Shown in pieces: positions 56,055 to 64,000 of a DNA stretch of 64,000 bases. The position numbers were made by a program, and so were the translations under genes. Each line of letters begins with the position of its first letter. The first letter of the stretch is position 1. Location: contig NZ_JAMXFD010000016.1 of NCBI RefSeq assembly GCF_025370875.1, positions 1-64,000 on the forward strand. Direction: 5' to 3'. The notes beneath the pieces were generated by a model. That model did no database searches, was not told the origin of the DNA, and worked only from the letters and a program-made list of their open reading frames with translations. This DNA comes from Laspinema palackyanum D2c (GTDB taxonomy: Bacteria > Cyanobacteriota > Cyanobacteriia > Cyanobacteriales > Laspinemataceae).

Positions 56055-56462
56055 GTCCTGGCATGGAATCCGCTACTGCCGTTCTAGGCGATCGCTGGGA
56101 TGAGATGGCCTCCCCTCAATTAGACAATCCCTGTTATTGGGCGATCGCAAGGCGGGCATTTTCTGACCTGGGGTGAATCAATAGCAGGGATTATCTTTCT
56201 CCGAATCGGTCCGGTCCGACGATTCCCTAAATCGTACAGGGGTTGACCCCGGTGACAATACCCTGACCAAATGCGCAGGAAAGCCCGGTTTTGTGATTGA
56301 AATCACAGACCCCGATCCGGATGATGTTAAATTTTAACTAAAGCTCAAATCAAAAGAGGTGTTGTCCATAAAAGTTCACAAACTTAGGCCAAAAAATATC
56401 AAATAACGCCTACTCTCTGGTTAGGGAAATCATAAAAAGGGCCAATTTGTTAATTGTTTAAA

Positions 56463-56492
56463 TTATTTTACAATAAAACAATTGTAAAATAA
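56463..56492. promoter_or_regulatory. Dyad TTATTTTACAAT/ATTGTAAAATAA upstream of the dynamin operon
   Basis: A 12-bp perfect inverted repeat with a 6-nt spacer lies in an AT-rich stretch, about 210 bp before the first gene. The size and symmetry suit a dimeric regulator. Confidence 0.4.
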
Positions 56493-56699
56493 AATTCTAA
56501 AAATGGGGTAAAATATTTAATTGAAATTGAAGGAGGTAAGTGAGTTAAATGTTTTCACGCTATATCCCCTTTATGAGGACAATGAACTTGCCAGGAGTGA
56601 GGAGTCAGGCGTACAATAGAAGCGGAAAAAGTGGCCTAATTGGGAGTAAACTTTTTCAACCAAGGGTGGGAACTCATTGTATAGAGAGGGTGAAGGGAG

Positions 56700-57029
56700 A
56701 TGAATGACAAACGTAACCCAGACAAGGAACTCGCAGAGCGAGAACGAGAAATTGCGGAGCGAGAGCGATCGCTACGACTGCGGGAAATGGAGATGGAGCT
56801 ATACAAAGCAGAACCTCCCCTGTATCAAACCATTAAAGAGGAACCTGTTGAATCGAAGCGGCAACGCTGGGGAAGACAACTCAAGCGGGTAGGAAAGTAT
56901 GCCCTGGTTGTGGTTCTCGTTTTCACTGCTGTCCGGGTGGGAACGATGCTGGCGAGTGCGGTGATTGTTGGGGCGATCGCTTGGGTAGGTTACAAACTTT
57001 TTTTTGACTCAGATAAACCCAATAAATAG
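56700..57029 (+). CDS. Coiled-coil/transmembrane protein, dynamin-operon leader
   Basis: This 109-residue protein has a highly charged N-terminal helix (EREREIAERERSLRLREMEMEL, at 14-35), a basic stretch (ESKRQRWGRQLKRVGKY), and two adjacent hydrophobic segments (~67-102) that probably form a hairpin in the membrane. GAAGGGAG stands directly before the ATG. It ends 11 bp before the first dynamin gene, so it is likely cotranscribed. It may be a membrane anchor or adaptor for the dynamins; the family is unrecognised. Confidence 0.8.
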   Translation: MNDKRNPDKELAEREREIAERERSLRLREMEMELYKAEPPLYQTIKEEPVESKRQRWGRQLKRVGKYALVVVLVFTAVRVGTMLASAVIVGAIAWVGYKLFFDSDKPNK

Positions 57030-57040
57030 AGAGAAGACCA

Positions 57041-59125
57041 ATGGTTTATAAAATGGAAGCCGCAAGTTTTATTAACAATTTGGAGCGTGTGGCTCAAGTC
57101 CGATTTGAGGTGGCTGCCTGTCTGGATCGGATGGTTGATTTGTTAGAAACTGACGAATCCCAGGGGGAGGAAACCTCTGGAAAACTGGGATTACAAAGCA
57201 ACATCACGGATCTGACCCTCGGCACAAAGAATTTACGGCAGGGGGTGTTTAGACTGCTGGTTCTGGGCGACATGAAGCGGGGAAAAAGCACCTTCTTGAA
57301 TGCTTTAATTGGAGAGAAACTATTACCGGCAGATGTGAATCCCTGTACAGCCTTGCTCACGGTGTTACGCTACGGAAAACAGAAAACGGTGACGGTTTAT
57401 TTCAAAGAGGGCAAACCCCCGGAACGTTTAGATTTTCCTACCTTCAAGCAGCGTTATACCATTAATCCAGACGAAGCCAAGACCCTAGAACAGGAGAAAA
57501 AGTTAGCCTTTCCCGAGGTGAACTATGCGGTGGTTGAATATCCCTTAGCATTACTGGAAAAGGGTATTGAAATTGTAGACAGTCCGGGCCTGAATGATAC
57601 GGAAGCACGGAATGAAATGTCTCTGAATTATATTAATAACTGTCATGGAATTTTGTTTGTCCTCCGTGCGGGTCAGCCGGTGACTTTGGAGGAGCGCCGC
57701 TATTTGGATAATTATATCAAAGGGCGCGGATTAACAGTTTTTTTCTTGATTAATGCTTGGGATGAAATTAGCAAGGGACTAATTGACCCTGATAACGTGG
57801 AAGAACTCCAAGAAGCGCAGGAAAAACTGCGGCAGGTATTTCATAGCAATTTGGCTGACTATTGCCAGGTGGAGGGCTATGATCTGTATCCTGAACGAGT
57901 GTTTGAAATTTCTTCACTCCAGGCATTGCGGCGACGAGTGAAAGACCCGAATCAATCCTTAGAAGGGACGGGATTTCCGGAGTTTATGGGGGCGATTAAT
58001 CAGTTTTTGACGGAAGAAAGAGCGGTAGCTCAAATGCGGCAAGCGCGAACTTTAGCGCGTCAGAGTACCGATCGCCTACGGGAGGCGATCGCCCGTCGGA
58101 TTCCTTTACTCGATCGCGATGTTAACGAATTGAAAGCGCGGATTTCCTCCGTAGAACCGGAATTCGAGAAACTCAATGACATCCGCGATCGCTTCTCTGA
58201 TGAAATTAGAAGCGTCCGGGATCAGAAAGCGCGGGGGATTTCCGAGTCATTGCGCGCCTACATTCTCAATCTGGGCAGTACCTTTGAAGCCGATTTCTCC
58301 CCGTACCAACCGGATTTAGGCTTTTTTGAATCCTTAAACCAAGGGAAACGAGAAGCGTTTAATGACGCATTTAAACAGGCATTTGAACAATACCTGAATG
58401 ATAAAATAACCGCATGGGAAAAAACCGCAAACCAAGAAATGCAGGAAGCTTTTACCCAACTTGCCAAGCGAGCATCCGAGTATGGTTCAGCCTATAGTCG
58501 CATCACCCAGGCGATGACTGACAAATTAATCGGGCAACAAATTTATACCCGCAGCGATTTTAATTCAGAAGACAATTCTCCCACCTGGGCGAGTTGGGCA
58601 ATGGGATTAGTTTCCCTGGCAACGGGTAACATCGCAGGCGTCTTTTTAGCAAGTGCGGGATTCGACTGGAAAAACATTCTTGTTAACTCTCTATCGGTGA
58701 TTGGTATCTATAGCTTTTTAGCCATTTTTTCGATTCCGGTGCTGTTAACTGGACCCCTGGGCATCCTGCTGGTGGGATTAGGCGTGGGTGCATTGCAAGC
58801 AGAACAAGGTCGCAAAGAATTGATTAAGGCAACGAAAAAAGAGCTGATTAAATATCTGCCCCAAATCGCAGAAGAACAGGGTAAAGTCATTCATCAAGCG
58901 ATCACAGAGTGTTTTGATACTTATGATTGTGAAGTGATGAACCGGCTGAATGATGATATTAAATCTCGTCGGATGGAATTAGATAATTTGCTCCAACAAA
59001 AACAGTCCAGAGAAATTAATCGAGACAGTGAGTTAAAGCGTCTGCAAAAACTAGAGGCAGACTTTATCTCAGAATGCCGGACGGTTAACCGGGTTTATGA
59101 GTCCTTAATCTCATACAATGGCTGA
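57041..59125 (+). CDS. Bacterial dynamin-like protein (BDLP), paralogue A
   Basis: This 694-residue GTPase matches the Nostoc punctiforme BDLP family, which tubulates membranes. The GTPase has G1 GDMKRGKST (76-84), G3 DSPGLNDTEARN and G4-like NAWDEI. A long helical neck and trunk follow, interrupted near residue ~540-610 by the hydrophobic paddle (SWAMGLVSLATGNIAGVFLA... PVLLTGPLGILLVGLGVG) that inserts in the lipid bilayer. A C-terminal coiled coil completes the trunk. The size (~693) equals the crystallised protein. It is followed 115 bp later by a paralogue, which suggests hetero-oligomers. Confidence 0.95.
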   Translation: MVYKMEAASFINNLERVAQVRFEVAACLDRMVDLLETDESQGEETSGKLGLQSNITDLTLGTKNLRQGVFRLLVLGDMKRGKSTFLNALIGEKLLPADVNPCTALLTVLRYGKQKTVTVYFKEGKPPERLDFPTFKQRYTINPDEAKTLEQEKKLAFPEVNYAVVEYPLALLEKGIEIVDSPGLNDTEARNEMSLNYINNCHGILFVLRAGQPVTLEERRYLDNYIKGRGLTVFFLINAWDEISKGLIDPDNVEELQEAQEKLRQVFHSNLADYCQVEGYDLYPERVFEISSLQALRRRVKDPNQSLEGTGFPEFMGAINQFLTEERAVAQMRQARTLARQSTDRLREAIARRIPLLDRDVNELKARISSVEPEFEKLNDIRDRFSDEIRSVRDQKARGISESLRAYILNLGSTFEADFSPYQPDLGFFESLNQGKREAFNDAFKQAFEQYLNDKITAWEKTANQEMQEAFTQLAKRASEYGSAYSRITQAMTDKLIGQQIYTRSDFNSEDNSPTWASWAMGLVSLATGNIAGVFLASAGFDWKNILVNSLSVIGIYSFLAIFSIPVLLTGPLGILLVGLGVGALQAEQGRKELIKATKKELIKYLPQIAEEQGKVIHQAITECFDTYDCEVMNRLNDDIKSRRMELDNLLQQKQSREINRDSELKRLQKLEADFISECRTVNRVYESLISYNG

Positions 59126-59240
59126 AATGGCATCAGAGTGGTTGCAAGTTTTTTGTTCGGGTCTGGTTTGGAGGCCTGAACCGGAAACAACAGAAGTACA
59201 ATCGTGTCAACTTTATTGATGGATATTACCCTAAATCAGC

Positions 59241-61319
59241 ATGAGCTATAAAATGGAAACAAAAAGTTTTTTGACTAATTTAGAGCGGGTCGCAGAAGTG
59301 CGAGCAGATGTGGCTAATGCGTTCAGCAAGATAGCCGAAATTTTGCAAGAATCTGAAACATCAGGGGCGAAAAAATCTGGGCAATTGGGCTTAGAGCGCG
59401 AAATAGAAGATACGCAAAAAGCCAGCAAAAATTTACGGCATGGGGTCTTTCGGCTGCTGGTTTTGGGAGATATGAAGCGGGGAAAAAGCACTTTTCTCAA
59501 TGCGTTAATTGGAGAGAATATTTTACCCAGTGATGTCAACCCTTGTACTGCCCTGCTGACGGTGTTGCGCTACGGACCGGAAAAGAAGGTAACGGTCTAT
59601 TTTAAGGATGGAAAAAGCCCCCAAGAGCTAGATTTTAAAAGTTTTAAGCAGAACTACACCATCCCTCCCTCGGAAGCGAAACAACTGGAACAGAACCAGC
59701 AACAAGCGTTTCCCGATGTAGACTATGCAGTGTTAGAGTACCCGCTATCGCTACTGCAAAAAGGGGTGGAAATTGTTGATAGTCCAGGGCTGAATGATAC
59801 GGAATCTCGAAATGAATTGTCCCTGGGGTATATTAACAATTGCCATGCAATTTTATTTGTGATGAGGGCATCACAACCTTGCACCCTGGGAGAACGCCGC
59901 TATCTGGAGAATTATATTAAGGGTCGGGGATTGAGTGTGTTTTTCCTGATTAATGCTTGGGATCAGGTGCGGGAGAGTTTAATTGACCCGGATGATGAGG
60001 AAGAATTGCAGGATTCTGAGACGCGATTGCGGCAAGTTTTTAAGGCGAATTTGGCAGAATATTGTGTGGTGGATGGGCATGATATTTATGAGGAGCGGGT
60101 GTTTGAAATTTCAGCGATTCAAGCGTTGAGACGACGGATTAAGGATGCAGTGGCTTCGTTAGAGGGAACGGGATTCCCCAGTTTTTTGGGGGCGTTGAAT
60201 GCGTTTTTAACCCAGGAACGGGCGGTTTCTGAATTGCGGCAGGCGCGAACTTTAGCACGTCAAACCTCCACGCGAGTGCGCGAGGCGATCGCCCGCCGGA
60301 TTCCGTTACTGGATGGGGATGTGAATGAGTTAAAACAGCGGATTAGTTCGGTTGAACCGGAGTTTAAAGCTTTAACGAATATTCGCGATCGCTTCAAGGA
60401 TGAAATCAAACAGGTCCGAGATAACAAAGCGCGGGCGATCGCTGATTCATTCCGCACTTATGTCCTCAACTTAGGCAATACCTTTGAAAGTGATTTCTTA
60501 ACCTATCAACCGGATATCAAATTTGGAGATTTTATCGATAAAGGCAAACGAGAGAACTTTGAAGCCCGGTTTCGGCAGGCATTTGAGCAGTACATTAATG
60601 ATAAATTATCCGCTTGGAGCCTCACCGCCGAACAAGAGATGAATGGGGCGTTCATTCAATTAGCCAAAAGTGCCTCACAGTACGGGTCCGACTACACCAA
60701 AGTCACCACTAAAATTACCGAAAAACTCACCGGACAACAAATCCATGCCGGTAGCAACAGTTTACCGGAAGATAGCTCTCCCGCCTGGGCAAATTGGGCA
60801 ATGGGATTAGTTTCATTAGCTACAGGAAATCTAGCAGGAGCCGCCCTCATGGGAGCCGGTTTCGACTGGAAAAATATCCTGTTAAATATGGTAGCCGTGA
60901 TTGGAATTAGTGCGGCGATTTCCACCGTGTTTGGGGTTATTTTAGGGCCAATTACTTTAGCACTGGTGGGATTAGGCGTGGGGTTATTTCAGGCCGATCG
61001 CGCTCGCTTAGAAGTGGTCAAAGTGACTAAAAAAGAACTGGTCAAATATCTGCCCCAAGTCGCTGATCAACAGTGGCAGCCGATTCACGATGCGGTTAAA
61101 GAGTGTTTTGATGCTTATGACCGGGAGGTAACTCAACGCATTGATGATGATATCAAATCTCGCCAAGCGGAATTAGATAATTTGCTGGCACAAAAGCAAT
61201 CCCATGAAATTAATCGGAGCAGTGAATTAGAACGACTCAGAAAGTTAGAGTCTGATGTCAGTTTGGAGGCGCGAAATATTGAGACAGAATATCAGGATTT
61301 ACTGATTTCTGTAGGCTAA
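59241..61319 (+). CDS. Bacterial dynamin-like protein (BDLP), paralogue B
   Basis: This 692-residue paralogue of the preceding gene is the closer of the two to Nostoc punctiforme BDLP1 (GVFRLLVLGDMKRGKSTFLN, DSPGLNDTESRNELSLGYIN, MRASQPCTLGERRYLENYIKG, INAWDQVRESLIDPDD). The lipid-inserting paddle (ANWAMGLVSLATGNLAGAAL...GVILGPITLALVGLGVG) is present. The N terminus differs from paralogue A (KSFLTNLERVAEVRADVANA). Expected function: GTP-driven membrane remodelling or repair at the cytoplasmic or thylakoid membrane. A strong hairpin follows at 61365-61411. Confidence 0.96.
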   Translation: MSYKMETKSFLTNLERVAEVRADVANAFSKIAEILQESETSGAKKSGQLGLEREIEDTQKASKNLRHGVFRLLVLGDMKRGKSTFLNALIGENILPSDVNPCTALLTVLRYGPEKKVTVYFKDGKSPQELDFKSFKQNYTIPPSEAKQLEQNQQQAFPDVDYAVLEYPLSLLQKGVEIVDSPGLNDTESRNELSLGYINNCHAILFVMRASQPCTLGERRYLENYIKGRGLSVFFLINAWDQVRESLIDPDDEEELQDSETRLRQVFKANLAEYCVVDGHDIYEERVFEISAIQALRRRIKDAVASLEGTGFPSFLGALNAFLTQERAVSELRQARTLARQTSTRVREAIARRIPLLDGDVNELKQRISSVEPEFKALTNIRDRFKDEIKQVRDNKARAIADSFRTYVLNLGNTFESDFLTYQPDIKFGDFIDKGKRENFEARFRQAFEQYINDKLSAWSLTAEQEMNGAFIQLAKSASQYGSDYTKVTTKITEKLTGQQIHAGSNSLPEDSSPAWANWAMGLVSLATGNLAGAALMGAGFDWKNILLNMVAVIGISAAISTVFGVILGPITLALVGLGVGLFQADRARLEVVKVTKKELVKYLPQVADQQWQPIHDAVKECFDAYDREVTQRIDDDIKSRQAELDNLLAQKQSHEINRSSELERLRKLESDVSLEARNIETEYQDLLISVG

Positions 61320-61364
61320 ACTATAGCGTAACTTTCAATCATTCAGACCATTCAATCTATGCAA

Positions 61365-61411
61365 TGGGAGGGTTTCGCTCCCTTACCCGATTAGGGAGCG
61401 AGACCCTCCCA
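61365..61411. repeat. 19-bp stem hairpin (GGGAGGGTTTCGCTCCC) between dynamin genes
   Basis: Arms 61365-61383 and 61393-61411 pair with one mismatch and a 9-nt loop. It resembles a dispersed cyanobacterial repeat and may attenuate transcription into the third dynamin gene. Confidence 0.8.
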
Positions 61412-61545
61412 CTGCTTTGAATAAGGGTCTAATTCATTGAGGGTTACTCCATGAGGTTGTTTCCGCCCTTGCCTACGCCGTAAGCGGGGGAAGTCAGCAC
61501 CCAAGTCTATCCTGTTAATTGACAGTTTTACACCGAGGCAAAAAG

Positions 61546-63216
61546 ATGCAGCAGGAAGTTTATCAAGATGTAGTCAGGAATATCAGGGCAGCATTAGGGG
61601 CATTAGAATTGGATAAAAGTTTACCCCTGTATCAAGATAGCCTGACAATTTGCGAAGCGTTGGAAAATCCCGTCTTTCGGATTGCGGTTTTTGGGCCTTT
61701 TAATTATGGCAAATCTACTTTACTCAATGCTTTGCTGGGACAGCGCACTCTCCCGATTGATTTGATTCCGACAACGGGGGCTGCAATTCATGTTAGATAT
61801 GGGGAAGAACTGAGCGCTAAAATTACCTTAACTGATGGACAGGTAATGAGCGATCGCGGGACGGCTATCCTCAAGCAATATGCTATTTTAGACCAGGAGC
61901 GCCGGATGCGAAATGATGTTGCTGCGGTGGAGGTGTTCTGTCCTCATTCTTTTCTGCAAATTGGGGTAGAATTTTTGGATTTGCCCGGAACCAATGACCG
62001 GGAAGAACAGGATAATCTAGTCAGAAATCAACTATTAACGGCAGATTTGGTGGTGCAGGTACTTGATGCTCGTAAGTTGATGACCCTGGGAGAACGGGAA
62101 AATCTCCGGGATTGGCTGCTCGATCGCGGGATTGAAACGGTGGTGTTTGCGGTCAATTTTATGAATTTAATGGACCCAGACGACCAAAAAGAAGTGTCCA
62201 GTCGAATGCGGTTTGTGGCAGAAAGTTTTCGCTCTAATTTGCCTCCGGGGATTAGTAATTTGTATCGAGTTGATGCTTTACCCGCCCTGCGAGCCAGACT
62301 GAAAGGGGATGCGGCAGCAGCGCAGACTACGGGTCTGCCAATGTTTGAATCGGCGCTGCAAAGTATTGTGGCATTTCATCAAGAAAAAACTACTAATTGG
62401 TTGCCACGCTTAGAGGCGATCGCCTTTCAAATCTGCCAGTCTTTAACGGCAAAAATTCAAGGGTTGAACACTGATTTAGCCGTTATTGAAGAAAAACAGG
62501 CGAATAAAATTCAATTGCAACAAAAGGCGGAAAAACTGATTAAACAAGGGTTTGAGGGGAGCGTTTCTGATTTGCAAAGTAAGCTGTATTTACCGAATCT
62601 GTTAAAGCGATATGAACTGGAGGCGATCGCCGCACTGCAACAGGGTCAATTTCGCACCTGGGAAACCCAATCTTTTCAACCGGCGATGGTTAAACATCAA
62701 CAAGAAATTACCAGTTGGGTAAATAAATCTTGTGAGTTTTTCAACCACTCCCACCCCGGAACATTAACCCTAAAATTTCCTGACCCTCCCTCGGTCCCTG
62801 GTCCCCAAACTCCCTCGGCTCCTAAGTCGCCAAAACGTCCCACCGCTATCTCAGGGGACACTCCTTTGGATTGGCTATTAGAAAGTCCTGTGGGGAATAC
62901 GGTGGCTCGCAGTGCTTATTATATCCTGAATCGAATTATTGAACCCAATTCATCTACCCCCGCCACTCCTAGCACTCCGGGGAGTTCTCTTGATTTACAA
63001 ACGATCTATAAAAAAGCGGTGGAGGACTATCTGACGCGGTTCAGTGAAGCGGCTTTTTCAACCCTGCAAGACTATGAAAAAATAGCCTCGTCCGTGATGC
63101 GATTTCAACCCGTTAAGCCCTCCTCGGAGATGCTCACGAAGCACCATCAAATCCAGTTTTTGCAGAATGTATTGGAGGCGTTAACTCAGGATTTGCAGTC
63201 TTTGAAGGGGACTTAA
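61546..63216 (+). CDS. Dynamin-family GTPase, divergent third member
   Basis: This 556-residue dynamin-superfamily GTPase has G1 GPFNYGKSTLLNALLG (~49-64), G3 FLDLPGTNDREEQDN, and a G4-like FAVNFMNLMDPDD. A long coiled-coil trunk (IQGLNTDLAVIEEKQANK...) follows. The C-terminal half has a Pro-rich segment (PSVPGPQTPSAPKSPKRP) and a weakly hydrophobic stretch, but no paddle like that of the two BDLPs. It is only distantly related to them. I chose ATG 61546 with the upstream GGCAAAAAG; a TTG at 61519 would add nine residues. Confidence 0.88.
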   Translation: MQQEVYQDVVRNIRAALGALELDKSLPLYQDSLTICEALENPVFRIAVFGPFNYGKSTLLNALLGQRTLPIDLIPTTGAAIHVRYGEELSAKITLTDGQVMSDRGTAILKQYAILDQERRMRNDVAAVEVFCPHSFLQIGVEFLDLPGTNDREEQDNLVRNQLLTADLVVQVLDARKLMTLGERENLRDWLLDRGIETVVFAVNFMNLMDPDDQKEVSSRMRFVAESFRSNLPPGISNLYRVDALPALRARLKGDAAAAQTTGLPMFESALQSIVAFHQEKTTNWLPRLEAIAFQICQSLTAKIQGLNTDLAVIEEKQANKIQLQQKAEKLIKQGFEGSVSDLQSKLYLPNLLKRYELEAIAALQQGQFRTWETQSFQPAMVKHQQEITSWVNKSCEFFNHSHPGTLTLKFPDPPSVPGPQTPSAPKSPKRPTAISGDTPLDWLLESPVGNTVARSAYYILNRIIEPNSSTPATPSTPGSSLDLQTIYKKAVEDYLTRFSEAAFSTLQDYEKIASSVMRFQPVKPSSEMLTKHHQIQFLQNVLEALTQDLQSLKGT

Positions 63217-63295
63217 ATTGACTGGAGATTGAGGGAGTGTTGTTCGGATATGGGCTAACCCCGTTGGGGGAAATTCAAGTGAAGAGGTTTTGGAA

Positions 63296-63634
63296 ATGAT
63301 TGACCCTGTGGAAGCCAAGTTTCAGGCATTGGAAATGGATGCAGAATTAGCCAATCTGAAACAGATGAACCGGCGATCGCATCAGGAGGCGATCGCTCTT
63401 CGTCCGCAAGCACCTCCGCCACCTGTTAGCGATAAAATTGCTCGGTTTTACAAAATCCTCGGGCTGAACTCTAATGCTTCGCTGAAAGAGGTGAAACAAG
63501 CTTATCGAACTTTACTAAAAAAATGGCATCCTGATTTATTTTATGAAAATCCAGAAAAGCAACAAAAAGCTCAGGAAGTTATCCAAAAAATGAACGAAAT
63601 TTATAAAGAAATATGTGGTCAAATGGGGAAGTGA
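63296..63634 (+). CDS. J-domain protein, dynamin operon
   Basis: This 112-residue protein has an N-terminal helical/coiled segment (~1-35), a Pro-rich linker and a J domain (~50-110: FYKILGLNSNASLKEVKQAY, catalytic HPD in KKWHPDLF, then QQKAQEVIQKMNEIYKEI). J domains stimulate Hsp70 ATPase activity. There is no glycine-rich or zinc region, so it is a class C cochaperone. GAAGAGG precedes ATG 63296 (an in-frame TTG at 63290 is possible). It is the last gene after the third dynamin (79-bp gap) and is probably cotranscribed. Confidence 0.9.
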   Translation: MIDPVEAKFQALEMDAELANLKQMNRRSHQEAIALRPQAPPPPVSDKIARFYKILGLNSNASLKEVKQAYRTLLKKWHPDLFYENPEKQQKAQEVIQKMNEIYKEICGQMGK

Positions 63635-63810
63635 ATGCATTATTCACCCTTCCCCTGTTCAGAATTGATCAGATTTGGTACTCTGCCGAGTGGAGTGCAA
63701 CATCGAGTCAGGTTCTACCCCTCACGGGTTCGGAACATCTCCCCATAGAGGCATCCATCCGTTACACTCCAACTAGACTAATCTCTCATCACCTAATCAG
63801 TTTCCCTCTT

Positions 63811-63999
63811 CTACCACGGTAAGACTTCGCCATTGGCGTGCCAAAACGTACCCGAATTATCCAGAGTGAGATTATCAATTCGCTGAATGATACCATGCGC
63901 GGCTTCCCGGGTGGAAATTCCACTAAAATCCGTCATGCGGGTCTGAACTAACCCGGGATGTACAATCCCTACGGCAATTTTGCGCGGTTTTAAATCGAT
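63811..63999 (-). CDS. Short-chain dehydrogenase (SDR), 5' end outside the window
   Basis: Sixty-two codons of a minus-strand gene remain. They start (in-window) IDLKPRKIAVGIVHPGLVQT, which is the SDR beta6/PG motif, and end SGTFWHANGEVLPW followed by TAG at 63811-63813. This is the C-terminal third of a C-factor-like SDR oxidoreductase that ends with the G(T/S)FxxxxGxxLPW motif. The catalytic Tyr and the NAD(P) binding site lie beyond position 64000. It converges with the dynamin operon. Confidence 0.88.
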   Translation of the reverse strand: MDLKPRKIAVGIVHPGLVQTRMTDFSGISTREAAHGIIQRIDNLTLDNSGTFWHANGEVLPW

Positions 64000-64000
64000 C

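Larger units (their letters stand above)
55910..56699. other. Intergenic region upstream of the dynamin gene set
   Basis: These 790 bp hold a GGACAAGG hairpin (55947-55967), a GAAACCGGG repeat (55987-56054), a short coding-like remnant (56189-56337) and an AT-rich dyad at 56463-56492. The promoter of the dynamin operon probably lies right of the dyad. Confidence 0.6.

Overview
The window is chromosomal DNA of a cyanobacterium. The palindrome GCGATCGC (HIP1) recurs throughout, in genes and between them. The gene content is also cyanobacterial: a HetZ-type regulator, a GAF-GAF-PAS adenylyl cyclase, Uma2 nuclease, CHAT and CHASE2 proteins, DUF928, pentapeptide repeats, and dynamin-like proteins of the Nostoc punctiforme BDLP type. 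The interspersed repeats (GAAACCGGGTTTC palindromes, heptamer tracts) suggest a filamentous, Oscillatoria/Laspinema-like genome, but no rRNA is present to settle this. I saw no tRNA, rRNA, CRISPR array or intact transposase.

Region 1 (1-5.4 kb, minus strand) holds the most unusual content. It is a four-gene operon that reads as a split borosin RiPP pathway: a stand-alone peptide-backbone alpha-N-methyltransferase of the OphMA/SonM type (4569-5345), two TPR proteins (one with an in-frame TGA), and a 106-residue precursor (2419-2739). The precursor has a helical borosin-binding leader, a short beta-prone core and a duplicated Asp/Pro tail. A serine/threonine-kinase/AAA protein that stops about where its sensor-kinase half should begin lies downstream.

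Region 2 (5.4-31 kb) is mostly housekeeping and signalling: a pentapeptide-repeat protein, an MBL hydrolase, panD, ppa, recN, an adenylyl cyclase followed by a degenerate catalytically dead copy, an ABC1/UbiB kinase, Uma2, an FAD oxidoreductase, a REC-LuxR regulator, a PHP phosphoesterase, hetZ, a YrdC/YciO protein, larC, a YhdJ-type DNA methyltransferase, a GNAT protein and an SSS symporter.

Region 3 (31-46 kb) holds argF, DUF2887 nuclease remnants, a HicB-like/PIN toxin-antitoxin pair, and a carbon-metabolism block. The block comprises ADP-forming acetate-CoA ligase with a GNAT domain, pflA, pflB, pckA and gap1. PflB would split pyruvate to acetyl-CoA and formate, and the ADP-forming ligase could turn acetyl-CoA into acetate plus ATP, so the minus-strand part looks like a fermentation group. 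A broken adenosine deaminase lies beside it.

Region 4 (46.7-55.9 kb, plus strand) encodes a DUF928 exported protein, a 1602-residue two-partner-secretion/CHAT caspase-like protein, a CHASE2 histidine kinase and a receiver-histidine kinase. All four are close together and probably cotranscribed or co-functional.

Region 5 (56.7-63.6 kb, plus strand) is a membrane-remodelling set: a coiled-coil/transmembrane protein, two tandem BDLP-type dynamins, a third divergent dynamin-family GTPase and a J-domain protein. The window ends inside a minus-strand short-chain dehydrogenase.
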